Assembly (NCBI GenBank): GCA_003342895.1
Contig: PTFA01000316.1
Span: forward strand, 376,161 to 440,160
Direction of reading: 5' to 3'
Source: Casuarius casuarius
Lineage: Eukaryota > Chordata > Aves > Casuariiformes > Casuariidae
Length of the DNA stretch: 64,000 nt
Shown here piece by piece: positions 14,987-28,234 of the stretch (its first letter is position 1; each line of letters begins with the position of its first letter). A program made the position numbers and the translations under genes. The notes under the pieces were generated by a model. That model was not told the origin of the DNA and made no database searches. It worked only from the letters and a program-made list of their open reading frames with translations.

Positions 14987-17900
14987 TTTGGAAACTAAAT
15001 ACAACTGTAGGAAAAGAAAATTAAACAGAATTGACTCTGAATTAAAGCCTGCTTTCATGTATAATTGCATGAATAAAGATTAATTTCACTGGCTTTGCAG
15101 CTTGAGCTGTGATCTGTGATCTTGAAAATCTGTGCAGATTATATCTGAAATGTAATTCAAAGAAGCAATACAGACTTTGTTCTCTACTTGTAGTTGATCC
15201 GTACTTCATGCTTGCTTGTTCCCTGTGGTTAATGGGACCAGTTCAGCTTTTGGCATAAGTTAAAACAGAAAGAATGGTGCTCTGAGGTATCTGACAAGCA
15301 TACAGGAGTCAGTTAAAATTGGATGAATGAAGCTGTTACCATCCCCAGCTGCCTCCCCTGCCCTTCTTCTGGATATTGCTAATCAGGGACGTGTGGTGTG
15401 CACGTAAATCTGTGCCTGGACTGGCATTTTGTGGCCTGGCCTGTAAAGGTAAACTGAGTTCAGGATTTGCTATTGGGTATGTGTCAGGACTGCAAAATGA
15501 TGCTGGCTTGCTGCTGCTTTATGATTTCTCACACTTGGCGTGTTCCAAACAATCCAGCTAGGATTTTTTCACACTGAAGAAATTCACAAGTGAGTAAATA
15601 TTTGATCTGTTGGCACTGGCAGGACTGCACTGAAGAACTGCACTTGGTGCAAATGTCTGCCCCAAACATCTTAGAGATGATAAAATATATGTATATATGA
15701 ATGTTAAAATGAAGAATTTTTGTTCCAAAAAGATCTACACTACAGGTGTTGCTGAAGGTTTTAACTACACGCTGTCCCCATACTCTTTTTTCTCATCCTT
15801 TCTCCACAAAGTAATCTTTCAGTAAAAACAATTGAATAATCTCTGAGAAAGGCAGTTAAATGATTGGAACAATTATTCACTGTACAATCTGTGCTTCCCC
15901 TTGTTAGCCATAGATCGAGAGCCCTTAGGTAGCTATCACATTTCAGGGAGAAGGTTCTTTGATTTTTGCTGCCAGCCATGTAGGGAGAAATCCTTTAGAA
16001 GCCTTATTGTTGTTGCTCTGATCCATCCCTTTAGGATGTCAGCCTTCATAAGCTTCATGATCTGCCATCTGAACTTAATCACTCTTTTCTTCCAGTTTTA
16101 TCTTTGGAATAGCTATAAAGTTGCCTTAGTCTAATGAGACTTCGATGAAATCTGTAAAATTTCTCCCCATGTACTTGATAGGATTGAGACCTTTATATTC
16201 CTTTTCAGCAGAGTACAGTTAACCAAAATAAGAATAGAAAATAACAGCTCAGACTATATGCATTTATAACATCGCTGACACCTTTTATGGTTTTACTGTT
16301 AGGTTTTGCTCTTTTAAAACACTTTAATCTCCATGGCTGAGGTGTGAAAAACTATCCTTTGAAAAACTACTCTGTCCTTCCCCATCATGAACAAGAAGTG
16401 GAAATACTAACTCTATAGCAGACAAGTATGAGAATGAAATTTTGTTAAACATATTTTGGACTAGGGAGAAGAGAGAATTTTTTCCCCGATCTTGATTATT
16501 TTCTTTATGTTAGGTGTTATTTCTATAACACTTGTTGATTAGAGGCTTACTTCTGAATTTGGTGATGGTATTCTAAATGTCTCTTTATTGCTTCATAAAT
16601 ATAAAAGCCCTGATCATTCTTTTATGGAGGAATTCTCTCAGTTCCATGAGATTTGCAGATGCCCCTCTGTAACTTAAAGGACTTTCAAACAAGCAGGATA
16701 ACTGTTTATGTGAAGATGCCCCAGGGTGGCTACAAAGGTGTCAGAAGCCATTTACTTTTTCACAAAAAGCTTCTGGAGTGAATTAAGCGTAGAATTTTCA
16801 TTTTTCCCTCCCAGCTGTGAGCGTATTAGTGCTGCGATATGCATGATAAACAGTGACAGTTGATAAAGATGGTGGTGTTAGTTCTTGAAGATGCTGCTGC
16901 TTCTCGTCTGCTCAGAATGGTTCAGCGCTAGTCTCATTTTATTTAAAAGTGTGATTGTAATTGCTACTTTCACCCAAAAGTTTCCTCAAGTGGCGCTTCT
17001 GAGTCTCCTTAAGTATTGCTGACTGCAAGACGATGGCTGCTACATCCTTTGTCTGTGGCACTTCAGATTCTCTACTTTTTTCCCCTGTGCTTCGTGCTTA
17101 GGTGGTGCAACAGACCTTAGGATAGAGCTAATGACATTTAATTATTTGTGCTAACATCTGATAAGTTGATTTTTCTTCTTCTATTGAGCAGTGGCCAATC
17201 CTAACTGAAGACCTCATGTATGTGGAAGGTGGCGAAGGGAGGCAGAAGGCCAGAGATTATAAAAATTATCAGGCAGCCAGTTTCAGATATGTATAATAAT
17301 ATTGAAATTCTGAATCTAAAAATACTTTAGGGATTTATAATATAAATTATTAAGTTTATTGATAACAGAGAAGAATACAATTAAAAGGCAAAAGGAAAGG
17401 AGGAAAGGTGTTTTGATATGATATTTGAAGGCAAATGGAAAGTTTGAGGTGGAAAAGCACAAGAAGGCTCTTTCACATGGCATTTGCTCCTTAGGAGAGG
17501 GCTCTTCCACCAACAATGGTGAGATTGTGTGCAGAGGTAGTCCTGAATGCCAAAAAGGAGCAGGCAGGTGGGTATAGGAAAAGAAACGCATTTTAAAATA
17601 GTCAGCAGAGAATGTTTCTTTGAAAGAGAAAATTCTATTAAACACATGATTCATTCTTCTAAAGCAATTCCTCTTCCTATAAAGACACCTTACTCCTTTC
17701 TATGAGATCAACATATAGAAGGATTGAATTGTGCAGTTTCACGTACCAACACTGTTTTGCTGTCATGGAAAATGTCAGCCTGCCATCAGCTGCAAAGGTG
17801 TAACAGGTCACTGAGGGTTGTGACACCAATGACTTCCTTCTGTAAGCTGGGAAATTAATTTTAGCTGTCAAAGCCACAGCACTTCAAGTTCTCATCTCAG

Positions 17901-18897
17901 GAAAATTGTGCAGAGATGTCAAATAAAAAGAAAGTAACTACCTAACTGTCTTGGCTGTTGCCTTTCTGTGCATCCTTAATAAGCCCTGCTGGATGGGACA
18001 GCTTCCTCTTTATCTTGGAAAGCATTCCTGTATACTCACTTAACACAATCTTAGAAGAAAAGTATCATTCCAGATTTTATTGCGTGGCAATGCAATACTA
18101 AAAATAGAGTGATTGCATGCTGAAAGTGTTTTTTTTTTCCTTCCTAACTTGCTCAGAGCCATAATTCACATTCATTTTGTCATTGATGACATCCATTATT
18201 AGCGATGTTTCTGCATCTTTGTTAATGAATTCTTTAGGATGTGTTCAGAACACTTTCACCATCTTATCTATGTTCTTTCGTATGTCAGGCAGCAGGCATA
18301 GATTATACTGTGCTTTCGCTTAGGTTCATTGCTATTATATTAATGCGGCTGTTGATTATTATTTCTGAGTACATGTTGATTATGCATCTTTCTTTCTTAT
18401 CTCTCTATTCTGTTAAGTGTGTGATAGCCTCTTTGGTTGAGAGGAATACTAAATATGAAGAATATATGAAAAAAATATCTCATTATGTCATATAAGCTAT
18501 TGTCAGCATCTTCCAGGATGTAGACTTTTTTCACTTCTAAAATTCGCATAATGACAGTGCTTATTGTGCTGTAGTAACTTTGATGTCATCTAGAGTACTG
18601 CTAGAGCTCTGTGAGCAAAGGTACGTACATGTCTTTCTCTAGCAGGACTTTGGCCCAAAGAATACATATACTTAGTACGAAGTGATGGACAGATGTTCTA
18701 TGATGTTCCTTTTAGACCTGCTTGCTGACACTGATTAGAATTCTTTATTTCTTAATATTTGAAGAGCTCCAAGCCCCAGAAAGATGGGCTTGGAGGTACT
18801 CCTGTCATCCTTGAGGGATATCTTGATTTTTGCTTCTACAGCATTCTACAAGGTTCCCTTCTACTTGCTTAAGGAGCCCCAAAGAAAACAGCATACC

Positions 18898-18913
18898 TTT
18901 TTTTTTTTTTTTT
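18898..18913 (+). repeat. T16 homopolymer
   Basis: Sixteen T residues; a poly-A tract on the opposite strand. No flanking element recognised. Confidence 0.85.
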
Positions 18914-20128
18914 AACGTGGTTGAAGAAGAATCACAGTTTTGCCTTCCCCTTCCTATAGCTTTCTTTTCCCTCTCTCTTCTTCCTCTAAAATCTGTCAGT
19001 TAAAGGCTGGAATTTGGGTTGTCCAGTGTTGAAGCTATGGGGTTTCCATTCAAGACATTATGTACACTCTTTTAATCTTTGCATACAAGATGATACAGAC
19101 TTGGTGTTTAATTTAAATGAAAGAAGTATCTCATAGGTGATACTGAGAAGGAATGTAAAAATTGCAGATACACTCTAAAATATTTTTTGGGAGTACATTT
19201 AGTACAGACAATAACACATTTTTAGAGGACGTGTCATTTTCATATGTTGTTTTAACATTCCATTTTAAGTTACTGTGTTTTTGGAAATGACTTGTCTTCT
19301 GCAAATTGTCTTAGTTTATGTTACTGAAACAAATTTTTCAACAAAACATTCCACTCGTTGCACCTTTTCATGCAAGGATACAATTTTACATTTAAAGAAA
19401 ATTAGCAAGTTATAACAATATATATAACAAATGTTATGTTTGTTGTTTCTAAATTATACCACATACATGAGTCACTTGAAAAGGCTTTCTCTTTTGCTTT
19501 TTCACTGTGAAGAGCCAGTATTCCTTTTATACTAGTGAGAGAGTAGTGTGCATTTTTGTTTGTGTACAAACCATGACCCAGACCTATCCTAAATGTAAGC
19601 CTGGATATAGGTAGGACTGGGGAAACAGTAAAATCCATGACATGGTCCTCTGTCAGGGCCCCAGGTCAGCCTCGCCTCCATCCTCTCTGTGTGCTTAAAT
19701 AGGAGGTTGCACAGGGCTGACAAGTTTGGGTAGACATGTAACTCCCCTGCACAACCATCAGCAGGATCACTCAGTCTTCATATCTTCTTCAGAGGTCTCA
19801 GCTGTTTTTAAAAATAAGTTCATTTTTAGTTCTTATTCCTTTACATTCAGGGCTTTTATCGTTCCGATGATGGATTTTACGTTTTAGTATTTTTATCGTT
19901 CCTGTGAGGAACGTCACTTAATTTGGTGTTCCCTTCTTGGGGATTGCTTATCTTTTTAACTTTTGCAATGAAGCTTTAAAATTGGCGGTGTCTACAGGCT
20001 GTATTTCAGCCAAAAGGGGCTACACCGGTGCAGTATTTGTGCTGTATTGCCTACACTTTACATGAGATATAATTGGAAAGTGTAAAATAAATGACCTGTA
20101 ACTATTAGATGAGATTGGCTCAATTGGC

Positions 20129-20153
20129 ATAATAATAATAATAGTAATAATAA
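20129..20153 (+). repeat. (ATA)n microsatellite
   Basis: About eight trinucleotide units with one G interruption. Confidence 0.85.
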
Positions 20154-20404
20154 CACCGAAAATAAACTGTGACAAGAACAGTCAGTTTGATCAATTTGAC
20201 CATCTGTTATTTTAGCTTTTTCTAGTAAACCTGTGTCTCAATTCTACCCTATGATGCTGCAGCAAAAAAATGACACATTGGTGTTTCACTGTAGCCAGAG
20301 AAAGGACAGAGAGAGAAATGTGTGAAAATGTTTTATATGTCATAAGTGATGGTCAGATGGAGTAAAAAATGTATGCCTAAGTATACCGGAAATAAAATGA
20401 GTTT

Positions 20405-20510
20405 ATAGTAAAAGCACTTGACGGAGATTCAGACCCAAGTTCTGTTTGTAGCCCTGTATGACCATGGGCTCTTCTGTAAAATGGGGGTGATCATTTTCTT
20501 CTACTTTGAT
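20405..20510 (+). mobile_element. MIR-like SINE remnant
   Basis: The stretch contains GATTCAGACCCAAGTTCTG, then TGTATGACCATGGGC and TTCTGTAAAATGGGGGTGAT, in the same order as the MIR core SINE (tRNA-derived part, TGTGTGACCTTGGGCAAG, CATCTGTAAAATGGGGATAA). The middle stretch is deleted. Heavy divergence fits an ancient amniote insertion. Confidence 0.6.
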
Positions 20511-20639
20511 TATTTTATCTGTTACGTATTTTATATTAAATAATTGATTTTGGTCTCAAGAGGGGTAAGTTTGCAACACCCTGTCAAGATAAATGCCTGC
20601 TCAAATTCAGGTTGAATACTTTTGGGAGGATTGTCCCAC

Positions 20640-21050
20640 CTGGCTTTCATTCTGGGTACTGCCGTGAAACATTCGGGTGGTCGGGTGCTGCCCAAACGCC
20701 ACGTCGTGCTCGTGAGAGCAGAGGTGTGCCCTCGCTAAGCAGAGGGCGCGTAAGGGGCTGCTCCTGCACCTCTGTTTTAGGGGTCCGTACTACTTTCATC
20801 GGCAGCTGCTTCTGAAGTTGGGAAGTTGCCCAAAGGAGGGAGGCTGTGGTTTGTGCTCCACCTGGCTGAACACTTAATCCTGCATTCTCAGTGGTGACAA
20901 CCTCTCACGTGGGGCCCCAAGGCCCTGCTTTTCCTCGTCTGAACCTGGAGTCCTGGAAGGGGAGGGTGCGAGGCGGCATCGCAGGGCTCTGCCTGGCTCT
21001 GCTCTGCCCGGCCCAGGGGCTCCTGTGGCACAGTCACAGATGGACTAATG
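20640..21050. other. GC- and CpG-enriched patch in intron
   Basis: A roughly 400-bp stretch clearly richer in G+C and CpG than the surrounding intron, for example AACGCCACGTCGTGCTCGTG and GGTGCGAGGCGGCATCGCAG. It contains plus-strand frames of 67 and 98 codons with no recognisable family. It could be an intragenic CpG patch, an internal promoter or a decayed transposon. Confidence 0.4.
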
Positions 21051-21973
21051 TAGGGTGGGATAGAGGGGCTAAAGGCATATTTTGCCCCATCCTATATACT
21101 CATAAAACACAGTTGCAACAGATGAAGACCAAGTCCTCTATTTTCTGTCAGATTTATAGAATAAAGTCCTTTCTCTCCTGTGGTTAAGGTCTCATCACCC
21201 TGATATTCTAACTATGGTTTCTCTCCCTCATTTTCTTCCCTCCGTATGAGAAGATTTTTTGAAAGCGACCTTTGTTTTCTGCTATTGTTGGTTGTTACTT
21301 TTTGTTTAATCAGCTCCATTTGATCCCGTCTACAGAACTATACAACGTTTCTTAATTTCTCTCCTTCCTTCCGTTTTATTTGTTCCAGCAGTTGAGGGCG
21401 TGAGTTTGGTTTCTGTCATATAAATGGTATGTTTTCCCAGGGTATAATGATTATTTCTGTACTTCAGGTCCTCCTTTATTCACAGGTGTGTGAGAGTATA
21501 TTACAGCGTTTTGGTAATGACAGCGCTAATTTGAAATGTCTAACCTGCCTGCTTTGCCTGTTCCTTCATGCTGTCTTTACTAGACCCTCTCTTCTCTTGT
21601 TGTTTAAATCATGCGAAGCAAAGAAGCACTAGCTCATGCACTATAATATAACCCGCTTATTGAACATTTTCCCTCTTTAATGCTAAGTAAAACAGATGTG
21701 GCAGAAACGGTTGTATTGGTCTTAACATTTCATTACTTGGAAAAAAGTTAGTACCATATTCTCTTTTATTTGGTATTCTTACAATATTTTAATTAATTAT
21801 TTTTCTTTCCCAATCTAAAGTCCCACACTGAGTTCACCTGAGTTACTAAGTAATATTTATCAGAACATATCGCTGTTCTTTTTTTACTAATAAATTTGCT
21901 TTACTTTGCCATTAAGTGCCAGAAACATGGTTAATTGTAAGATGTTAGATCTTTTCATTTAATGGTTTTTTTT

Positions 21974-21991
21974 AAAAAAAAAAAAAAAAAA
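21974..21991 (+). repeat. A18 homopolymer
   Basis: Eighteen A residues directly preceded by a T-rich run, giving a T-run/A-run inverted symmetry. Confidence 0.85.
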
Positions 21992-24030
21992 GCACAAAGC
22001 CCAGCTTCTATCAGGGAATTAAATCTGAAACTACTCACCTGGAGGTGATCAGCTTTGAAGTGTTTCTGAACGCATTTCTCTGTTGAGTTTCACGAGTTGA
22101 TTTATGTGCTATCTTTATGTGACATTTATTTCTTGTGACGATAGATAGCATCTTGGTTTTGTTTGCAACCTTTACATTTATTAACACTGAGTGTTAATGA
22201 ATGGTATTGAGTGCAGTGCTGTATGTCCAAAATCTGTAATTTCTACATCACAGGAGTGGCATTTTAGACTCAGCAGTCCCGCTGTGGTCAGTTAACCGTG
22301 GTTGCTCTTGGATTTCATCATCAGGATACTGTGACGGGATTGTAATGACTTACTCTGCGTCTTCCATATTTCACTTAATGTAGGATTGGGAAAAATATTA
22401 CAGTGTTGAATAAGTGAGTTAATGGCAAGTGCCACTAGGGTAACATTTGGTTAAAACATTTGGTTTGTCTCCTCTGCTCTGCTGAGGACCTTCATTAATG
22501 CTTTGGGTTTGTTACATTCAGATTTCAAAGTTATTCCTTTTGCAAAGTTTTGCCTTAACTGGGAATGAAGCATCAGTTCTGTGAAGGGACATGGTTTTAG
22601 AGGTCAATAAACAACAGTATATGTTTTCATGAAGAAATGTAATTGAAAATATAGTTGTAGAGTTTTTTCTGAGTTAATGCCAAATAAGCAGAAATTTTGC
22701 ATGATCCCTTCCTATTGTTTTGTGTAATTACATCATTCTGTGTCATCTTGCTAAGAGACTGCGTCAAGTAATTTTATGAAGTTCCTGAAAAAATTATTAT
22801 TTTACAAAATGGTTGACTTAATATTGACAGTATGTACCAACGTCATTACCAGCCACACCGCTTTCATATTTCTTTCCTCTCCATTATTCCCTATCCAGGG
22901 GATAGCCAACCTGACAAACTTTTGCCCACTCTGCCTAAAGTTCCTCTCTAAGATACCTTTTTCCTTGATGCCAGTAAGTAGTTAGCAAAATTATTTTGTG
23001 CCAGAGCGAGCCAAAATCAGGTATTTGAATTATTAACAAGTGTCCATGCTTCGTATGGATAATTGCAACTTTGTTGATTATTCTGCACTGCTGTCCGTGC
23101 ACTACACCTGTTAATTGTTAACCAAGTTTTAAAAAATCCTTGAAATATTGAACCTGACCTATCTTTCACTGCCTTCAGGGGCCTGGCACTAGTCTTGTAT
23201 GCAGAAGGGAGTGAAGTCTTAAACAAAATTTGTCTGGACCTCCTGTTTATTTGGGATGTTCAACATTTGCTCCCACCACCTTTGCCTTGCAGTATATGAA
23301 ACTTTTGGCTAGAGGTTTCTATCTTTTTCAGCACTAAGCCGCAAGAATTTGCCTCTGTAGCCATAGGTAAGAGGATTTTAGGCAGTAAATTCAATTAGTC
23401 GGAAAATTCAGATGCGAACAGCTGGTGATAATGCTTTTAACACAGTAAGGAGGAGAGAAAAAAATCAATATTATGTGCACAAGATGAATGTTTTCATGCT
23501 ACTTTCTGTGACATGCACCAGATGCAGGAAGAGCATTGTGCAGTTTCTTGAAGGTCCCTCCACTGATCTGGGAAAAAACATCCTTGTTGTATTACCAAAT
23601 TTTCAAAAGCTGAATCGTTTGTATCTGAAAATACTAGGTGCTAGGGAAAGAAAGGTAATATACATTGAAAGACAGTGTCATTTGACATAAATAATATGAA
23701 ATTCCCACATTTTGAAAAGGCAATAAATATACTGGCAAATATTTGAAGCATTACAATGTTCGAGTATATGTCATAGTTTCATTGATTTCTTTCTTTTCAC
23801 AATTCTTCTGCCAATTGCTTCTCTGATTTATTAGTCTGATGCATGAATGCTTGGGATTACTTTCTTGTCATAGAGCATATTTTCTTTTATTACTGTTTTC
23901 ATCATCCAGCGAGCCAGGGCAAGCTTTTGCAGACTATGTATAGAAACGAAATAACACCGATCAATATCAGTATCTGTAATTTGATGCTTTCTCAGATATC
24001 TGGAGGAAAAAGGATGGCAGCAAAATGATT

Positions 24031-24076
24031 TAAATAAAGTGAATTGTAGGCCTGACAAAAAAAAAAAAAAAAAAAA
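24031..24076 (+). other. Retrocopy-like 3' end: AATAAA followed by A20
   Basis: An AATAAA signal (within GATTTAAATAAAGTG, about 24033-24038) is followed about 18 bases later by 20 consecutive A residues (24057-24076). This spacing is that of a polyadenylated mRNA end copied into DNA, or of a chance A run near a common hexamer. Upstream there is a 61-codon plus-strand frame (23843-24028) of no recognisable family. No target-site duplication was established. Confidence 0.3.
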
Positions 24077-25334
24077 GCTCCACCAAATGAAAGATCCAGG
24101 GTAAAAACTGTGAGATGATCAACAGAATGTGTTTAAAAATACAAAGACTTGACTGTTACTTAGCTACTGAGAGTGGTTACAGCAGAAAGCATGGTTTTGT
24201 AGTTGTAAGACTCTTAATATAAGACTCTTAAAATGAAAATGCCTACATAACTATCCAGCAACTGCAGAAAGCTATTTGAATTCAGTTGAAGCAGAGTCCT
24301 CTACATGATCTCAAAGTAAACAATGTAGAGCAATGCTGCTGAAGTCAATCCTGCTGTTCTAGATTTACTCAGGTTTAACTCAGAGAAGGGTATGACTCAT
24401 ACTATATCATGAATAAAATAAAAACTCAGAGAATTACAAAGGAAATATAAAAATTATCTGTTTTCTGAAGTCTGGACTACTGTAGATTTTGTATTGGTCA
24501 TGGGCCAGCTTCTCCTCTTTTCCTCCTCCCTCCTGCTGGAGAAGTTCTGCTAAAGTGACAAACGTGGCATTTCTGAAATTAGTATCTTGTAGCAACCTTA
24601 AGGAAATGCATTAGATCTGAGAGATACGTTTTGTAAAGGTATTTGGATACCCATCCGTTTAAAATTAAGGATAGGGTTATCCCTTTATGGGGTTCATTTA
24701 ACCTATATAAAAGGTTCATGCATAACAACAAATGAACAGTAGGTCAGAATCAGCCCCTTATATGTGAGCTGTTGCTGAAGCACAGGTGGAAAACACTGCC
24801 CACCCGTGTCAGTAGCACGGCCAGCTCCCAGTATGTGTGTGCCTCACTAGATGTGTTGCAGGTACACGGTTAACCAGGCAAGCCCCTGAGAAAGGGAGAT
24901 GCTCCATACACAAAAGTAATACCATTTTTTCTTTTCAAAACTGCTACCTTATGTCCAGGAGCAACTAAAAAATTGCTATAACATGCAGACTTTATAGAAG
25001 AACAAGCAGAGTTAGTCTCCTGGCAGTGAGATAGTACTATTTTTGTCTGTTACTTTATTTGTTCCCCATTTCTGTATAGTTTCTCTGTATTCTGCTGATT
25101 GAAGAGAGATTTAAAGTTATTCTGGATAGCTTTTGGAAAGTGTTGTGATGTTAAGCTTATTGGCAGTCAGAAAGGCAAATGGGGCATTAAGTGTCAGGAC
25201 AGGAGTGGAGAATGAAACAAAGAACATTACTGGAGACCTTCTTATAAGTCCATATTATGCATGTCCTGAACACTGCATGAAGTTCCTGTCCTCTCCAGTC
25301 ACCCCGTTTCAGAGAGTCTAATAGATCTAGAAGA

Positions 25335-25610
25335 AAGTAAAGATGGGGCTGACAAGAATGATCGGAGATGCAGACTAGCTTTCATATGAGGAGAAACTAA
25401 ATTAACTGACTCTTCATTCTGGGAAAAGAGTTAAAGAAGGATATGTCAGGTATATAAAATTATGAATGACATGAATAAAGTAAAAAGGGAGTAATTATTC
25501 CATAGCTTTTAATCCAAGAACTGAGAAGTAACAAATGGCGTCATCAGGCACCAACTGCAAAACAAAAGAGCTTTATTCATATAATAACTAAACTGTGAAA
25601 CTTGAAGCTG
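25335..25610 (+). mobile_element. Old diverged CR1/L3-like LINE fragment
   Basis: About 270 bp resembles the C-terminal ORF2 region of an older CR1/L3-type LINE: TTTCATATGAGGAGAAACT, then GGGAAAAGAGTTAAAGAAGG, TATATAAAATTATGAATGAC and AAGAACTGAGAAGTAACAAA occur in the expected order. No long reading frame survives. It lies about 190 bp upstream of the young CR1 copy and in the same orientation, but its divergence and overlapping content (both carry the VYKYL-type region) make it a separate, older insertion rather than part of the same element. Assignment is by recall of the family pattern. Confidence 0.6.
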
Positions 25611-25802
25611 TGAACTGTGGTTCAATGAGTTTTGAAAAATGATTAGATTCTTTTCACAGAAAAAAATGAAAAAAATGTCCATCAAGTGCTGTTGCCTCCA
25701 ATGGACTTCGTGTGACATCTGACTGAAAAAGTCTGCAGACTGCACATTGCCAGAAGGCAGGAGGAAGGAGAAAGGGGGAAGAAGGGCATTTGGAAGGGTT
25801 CT

Positions 25803-26638
25803 CTCCATTCAGAGAAACCTGGACAGGCTGGAGAGTTGGGTGGAGAGGAACCTCGTGGAGTTCAACAAAGGCAAGTGCAGGGTCCTGCACCTAGGGAGGA
25901 ATAACCCCATGCACCAGGACAGGTTGGGGGTTGACCTGCTGGAAAGCAGCTCTGCAGGGAAGGACCTGGGAGTCCTGGTGGACAACAAGTTAACCATGAG
26001 CCAGCAATGTGCCCTTGTGGCCAAGAAGACCAGTTATCTCCTGGGCTGCATTAGGAAGAGTGTGGCCAGCAGGTGGAGGGAGGTGATCCTCCCCCTCTAC
26101 TCAGCCCTGGTGAGGCCACATCTGGAGTGCTGTGTCCAATTCTGGGCTCCCCAGTACAAGAACGACATGGCACTACCGGAGGGAGTGCAGCAGAGGGCTA
26201 CGAAGATGATTAGGGGACTGGAGCATCTCCCCTGTGAGGAAAGGCTGAGAGAGCTGGGACTGTTGAGCCTGGAGAAGAGAAGACTCAAAAGGGGATCTTA
26301 TCAATGTATGCAAATACCTGAAGGGAGGGTGTCAAGAGGATGGGGCCAGACTCTTTTCAGTGGTGCCCAGCGACAGGACAAGAGGCAATGGGCACACACT
26401 AAAACACAGGAAGTTCCATCTGAAGATGAGGAAAAACTTTTTTCCTGTGCGGGTGGCAGAGCACTGGAACAGGTTTCCCAGAGAGGTTGTGGAGTCTCCT
26501 TCTCTGGAGATATTCAAAACCTGCCTGGATGCGATCCTATGCAATGTGCTGTAGGTGACCCTGCTTGAGCAGGGGGGTTGGACTAGATGATCTCCAGAGG
26601 TCCCTTCCAACCTCAACCATTGTGTGATTCTGTGATTC
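25803..26638 (+). mobile_element. CR1 LINE, 5'-truncated copy with intact 3' end
   Basis: This is the 3' end of a CR1 non-LTR retrotransposon in sense orientation. The translation from about 25803 reads [20 protein letters not shown], then [42 protein letters not shown] and [15 protein letters not shown], which is the thumb and C-terminal part of the CR1 ORF2 protein. A single +1 frameshift near 26286-26294 moves the frame; the rest ([32 protein letters not shown]) continues to a TAG at 26552-26554. The 3' UTR has the conserved hairpin region and ends in two copies of TGTGATTC (26623-26638), the 8-mer that marks CR1 termini. 5' truncation is usual for CR1. The one frameshift and otherwise clean frame indicate a relatively young copy. 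Confidence 0.95.
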
Positions 26639-27572
26639 CCTTGTTCTCCTGCTCTTTCCGAAGCCTCTCCTGCTGGGCCCTCTGAAGAGAAACTGTGGCA
26701 GTAGATGGATCATTGATTTGATCTACTGTGGCTGTTAGTATATTTTAGGTTGCTGTACGCTTTCCCAGCTTTCTTTCTGGCTTTGTTAGCACTCTTCTGA
26801 GGCTTAGGAATTAGAAGAGGCATTTTTGAGGATACACCTAGGAGCTGCCTGAGCAACATTTAAGCTTCACAAAAGGATATCCAGTTAGCTTCCATAGGTG
26901 GGTCTCATGTTTGCAATTTAGATGCTTGTTCCCTCAAGAAGAAACATTAGTACCTTACTCTTGTTTTTTTCTTTCTAGTTGTGGTATGGACACTGTGGAA
27001 TAAGAAGAGTCCATAGTTACCAGGCAGTGGGAGAAATGGCTTTTGACAAAGCTACTACATAACACATAGTTTGTTTGATTTTTCTTTTTTAATCCCCAAA
27101 TCAAAAATTCCTATGTTCAAATTTGTTTGTTTCTATAAAGAGTAGGGACTGAACGTTTTGTCTTTTTACTGTTGTGCCAGTATGCATAAAGCCTGCAGAA
27201 CAGTGTATATTGCATATGTGTATTTAAAGCAGGATATTAAAGGACAGTCTTGAATGTTTCAACATAGTATTAAAGGTTTTCCACCACTAAAGGCTCATAT
27301 GGAAGCTGAGGTCTGCCACAGGCTATTTTATTGGTAGCCATAATTAATGCTGTTTTTTTATGTGCTTCTAAATTATATGCTTCATTTTCTGTGAATAATG
27401 AATAGTCTCAGAAATGTATGTTCAGAAACTTGGTTATGATGCTAGTGGGGCAGAACATAATTTCAGGGCTGCTAAAGAAGTCTTTCTCGTTATTGAGATC
27501 CAAAAAGTGAAGAAAGATATAAAAAATGTTACTAGTGAGTATATTTGCATTTTTTTCAGATTGTTTTGTTTT

Positions 27573-27573
<1 letters not shown>

Positions 27574-27611
<38 letters not shown>

Positions 27612-27632
27612 ACATACACACACGTATATATA
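27574..27632 (+). repeat. (AC)n microsatellite
   Basis: About 15 uninterrupted AC units, then imperfect ACATAC units, ending in a TATATA stretch. Short chance frames on both strands pass through it. Confidence 0.95.
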
Positions 27633-28234
27633 CCCTGAAAATAAAGAGATGATGTTTAAAATTCATGTAGTTTTAATTATACAAGGCATGAAAATGTCAT
27701 TTTCCTCTATTACTAGTAACATGATATTTTCTCTTAAAGGCTTTTCACATTTTTAGGACAAGAAATCTTGTGCATGAGACTTGAATGTTTGAACTGGTCC
27801 ACTCCTGAAACTGAAACAGTTGACAGAGGCAAACACAGGGCATCCACATTTTCAGTCCAGGTGTAGAAACAAGCACATTCCCAGAATTATTTGTTCAGTG
27901 TTCTTTATGAATCAGTTCTCTGTTACAGAGGCAACATCTCTGAAGCCATCAGAGCACATGTGTTGAGATATTCTTAGGCGTAAGTGAAAGTAATACCCAA
28001 CTTCATGGTATGTGGGGCATCAGAAGAAAGTTGAGGATGCTTGGAGGGAAGCAACCCCTCAGTTAGACAAAGGAAGAATGTAAGATTCAAGGCTGCAAAT
28101 GTGTGTGTGTGTTTATGTATATATTTGCGTAATGAATTGTGGATATTACAAATTATATTAGATATGAGGCCGGCTTCCTTGTGCTGATTTTTACTCTGTT
28201 TACAGGTCTTATGCAAATAGGGAGATGGAAGGAA

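Noticed and set aside
25747..26568. The 273-codon open frame as a host gene
   Set aside because: The sequence is CR1 ORF2 from about 25803 on; the first part of the frame is chance extension and the last part is out of frame after a +1 shift.
27408..27756. Frames with His-Thr or Cys-Val repeats on both strands
   Set aside because: They are translations of the (AC)n microsatellite.
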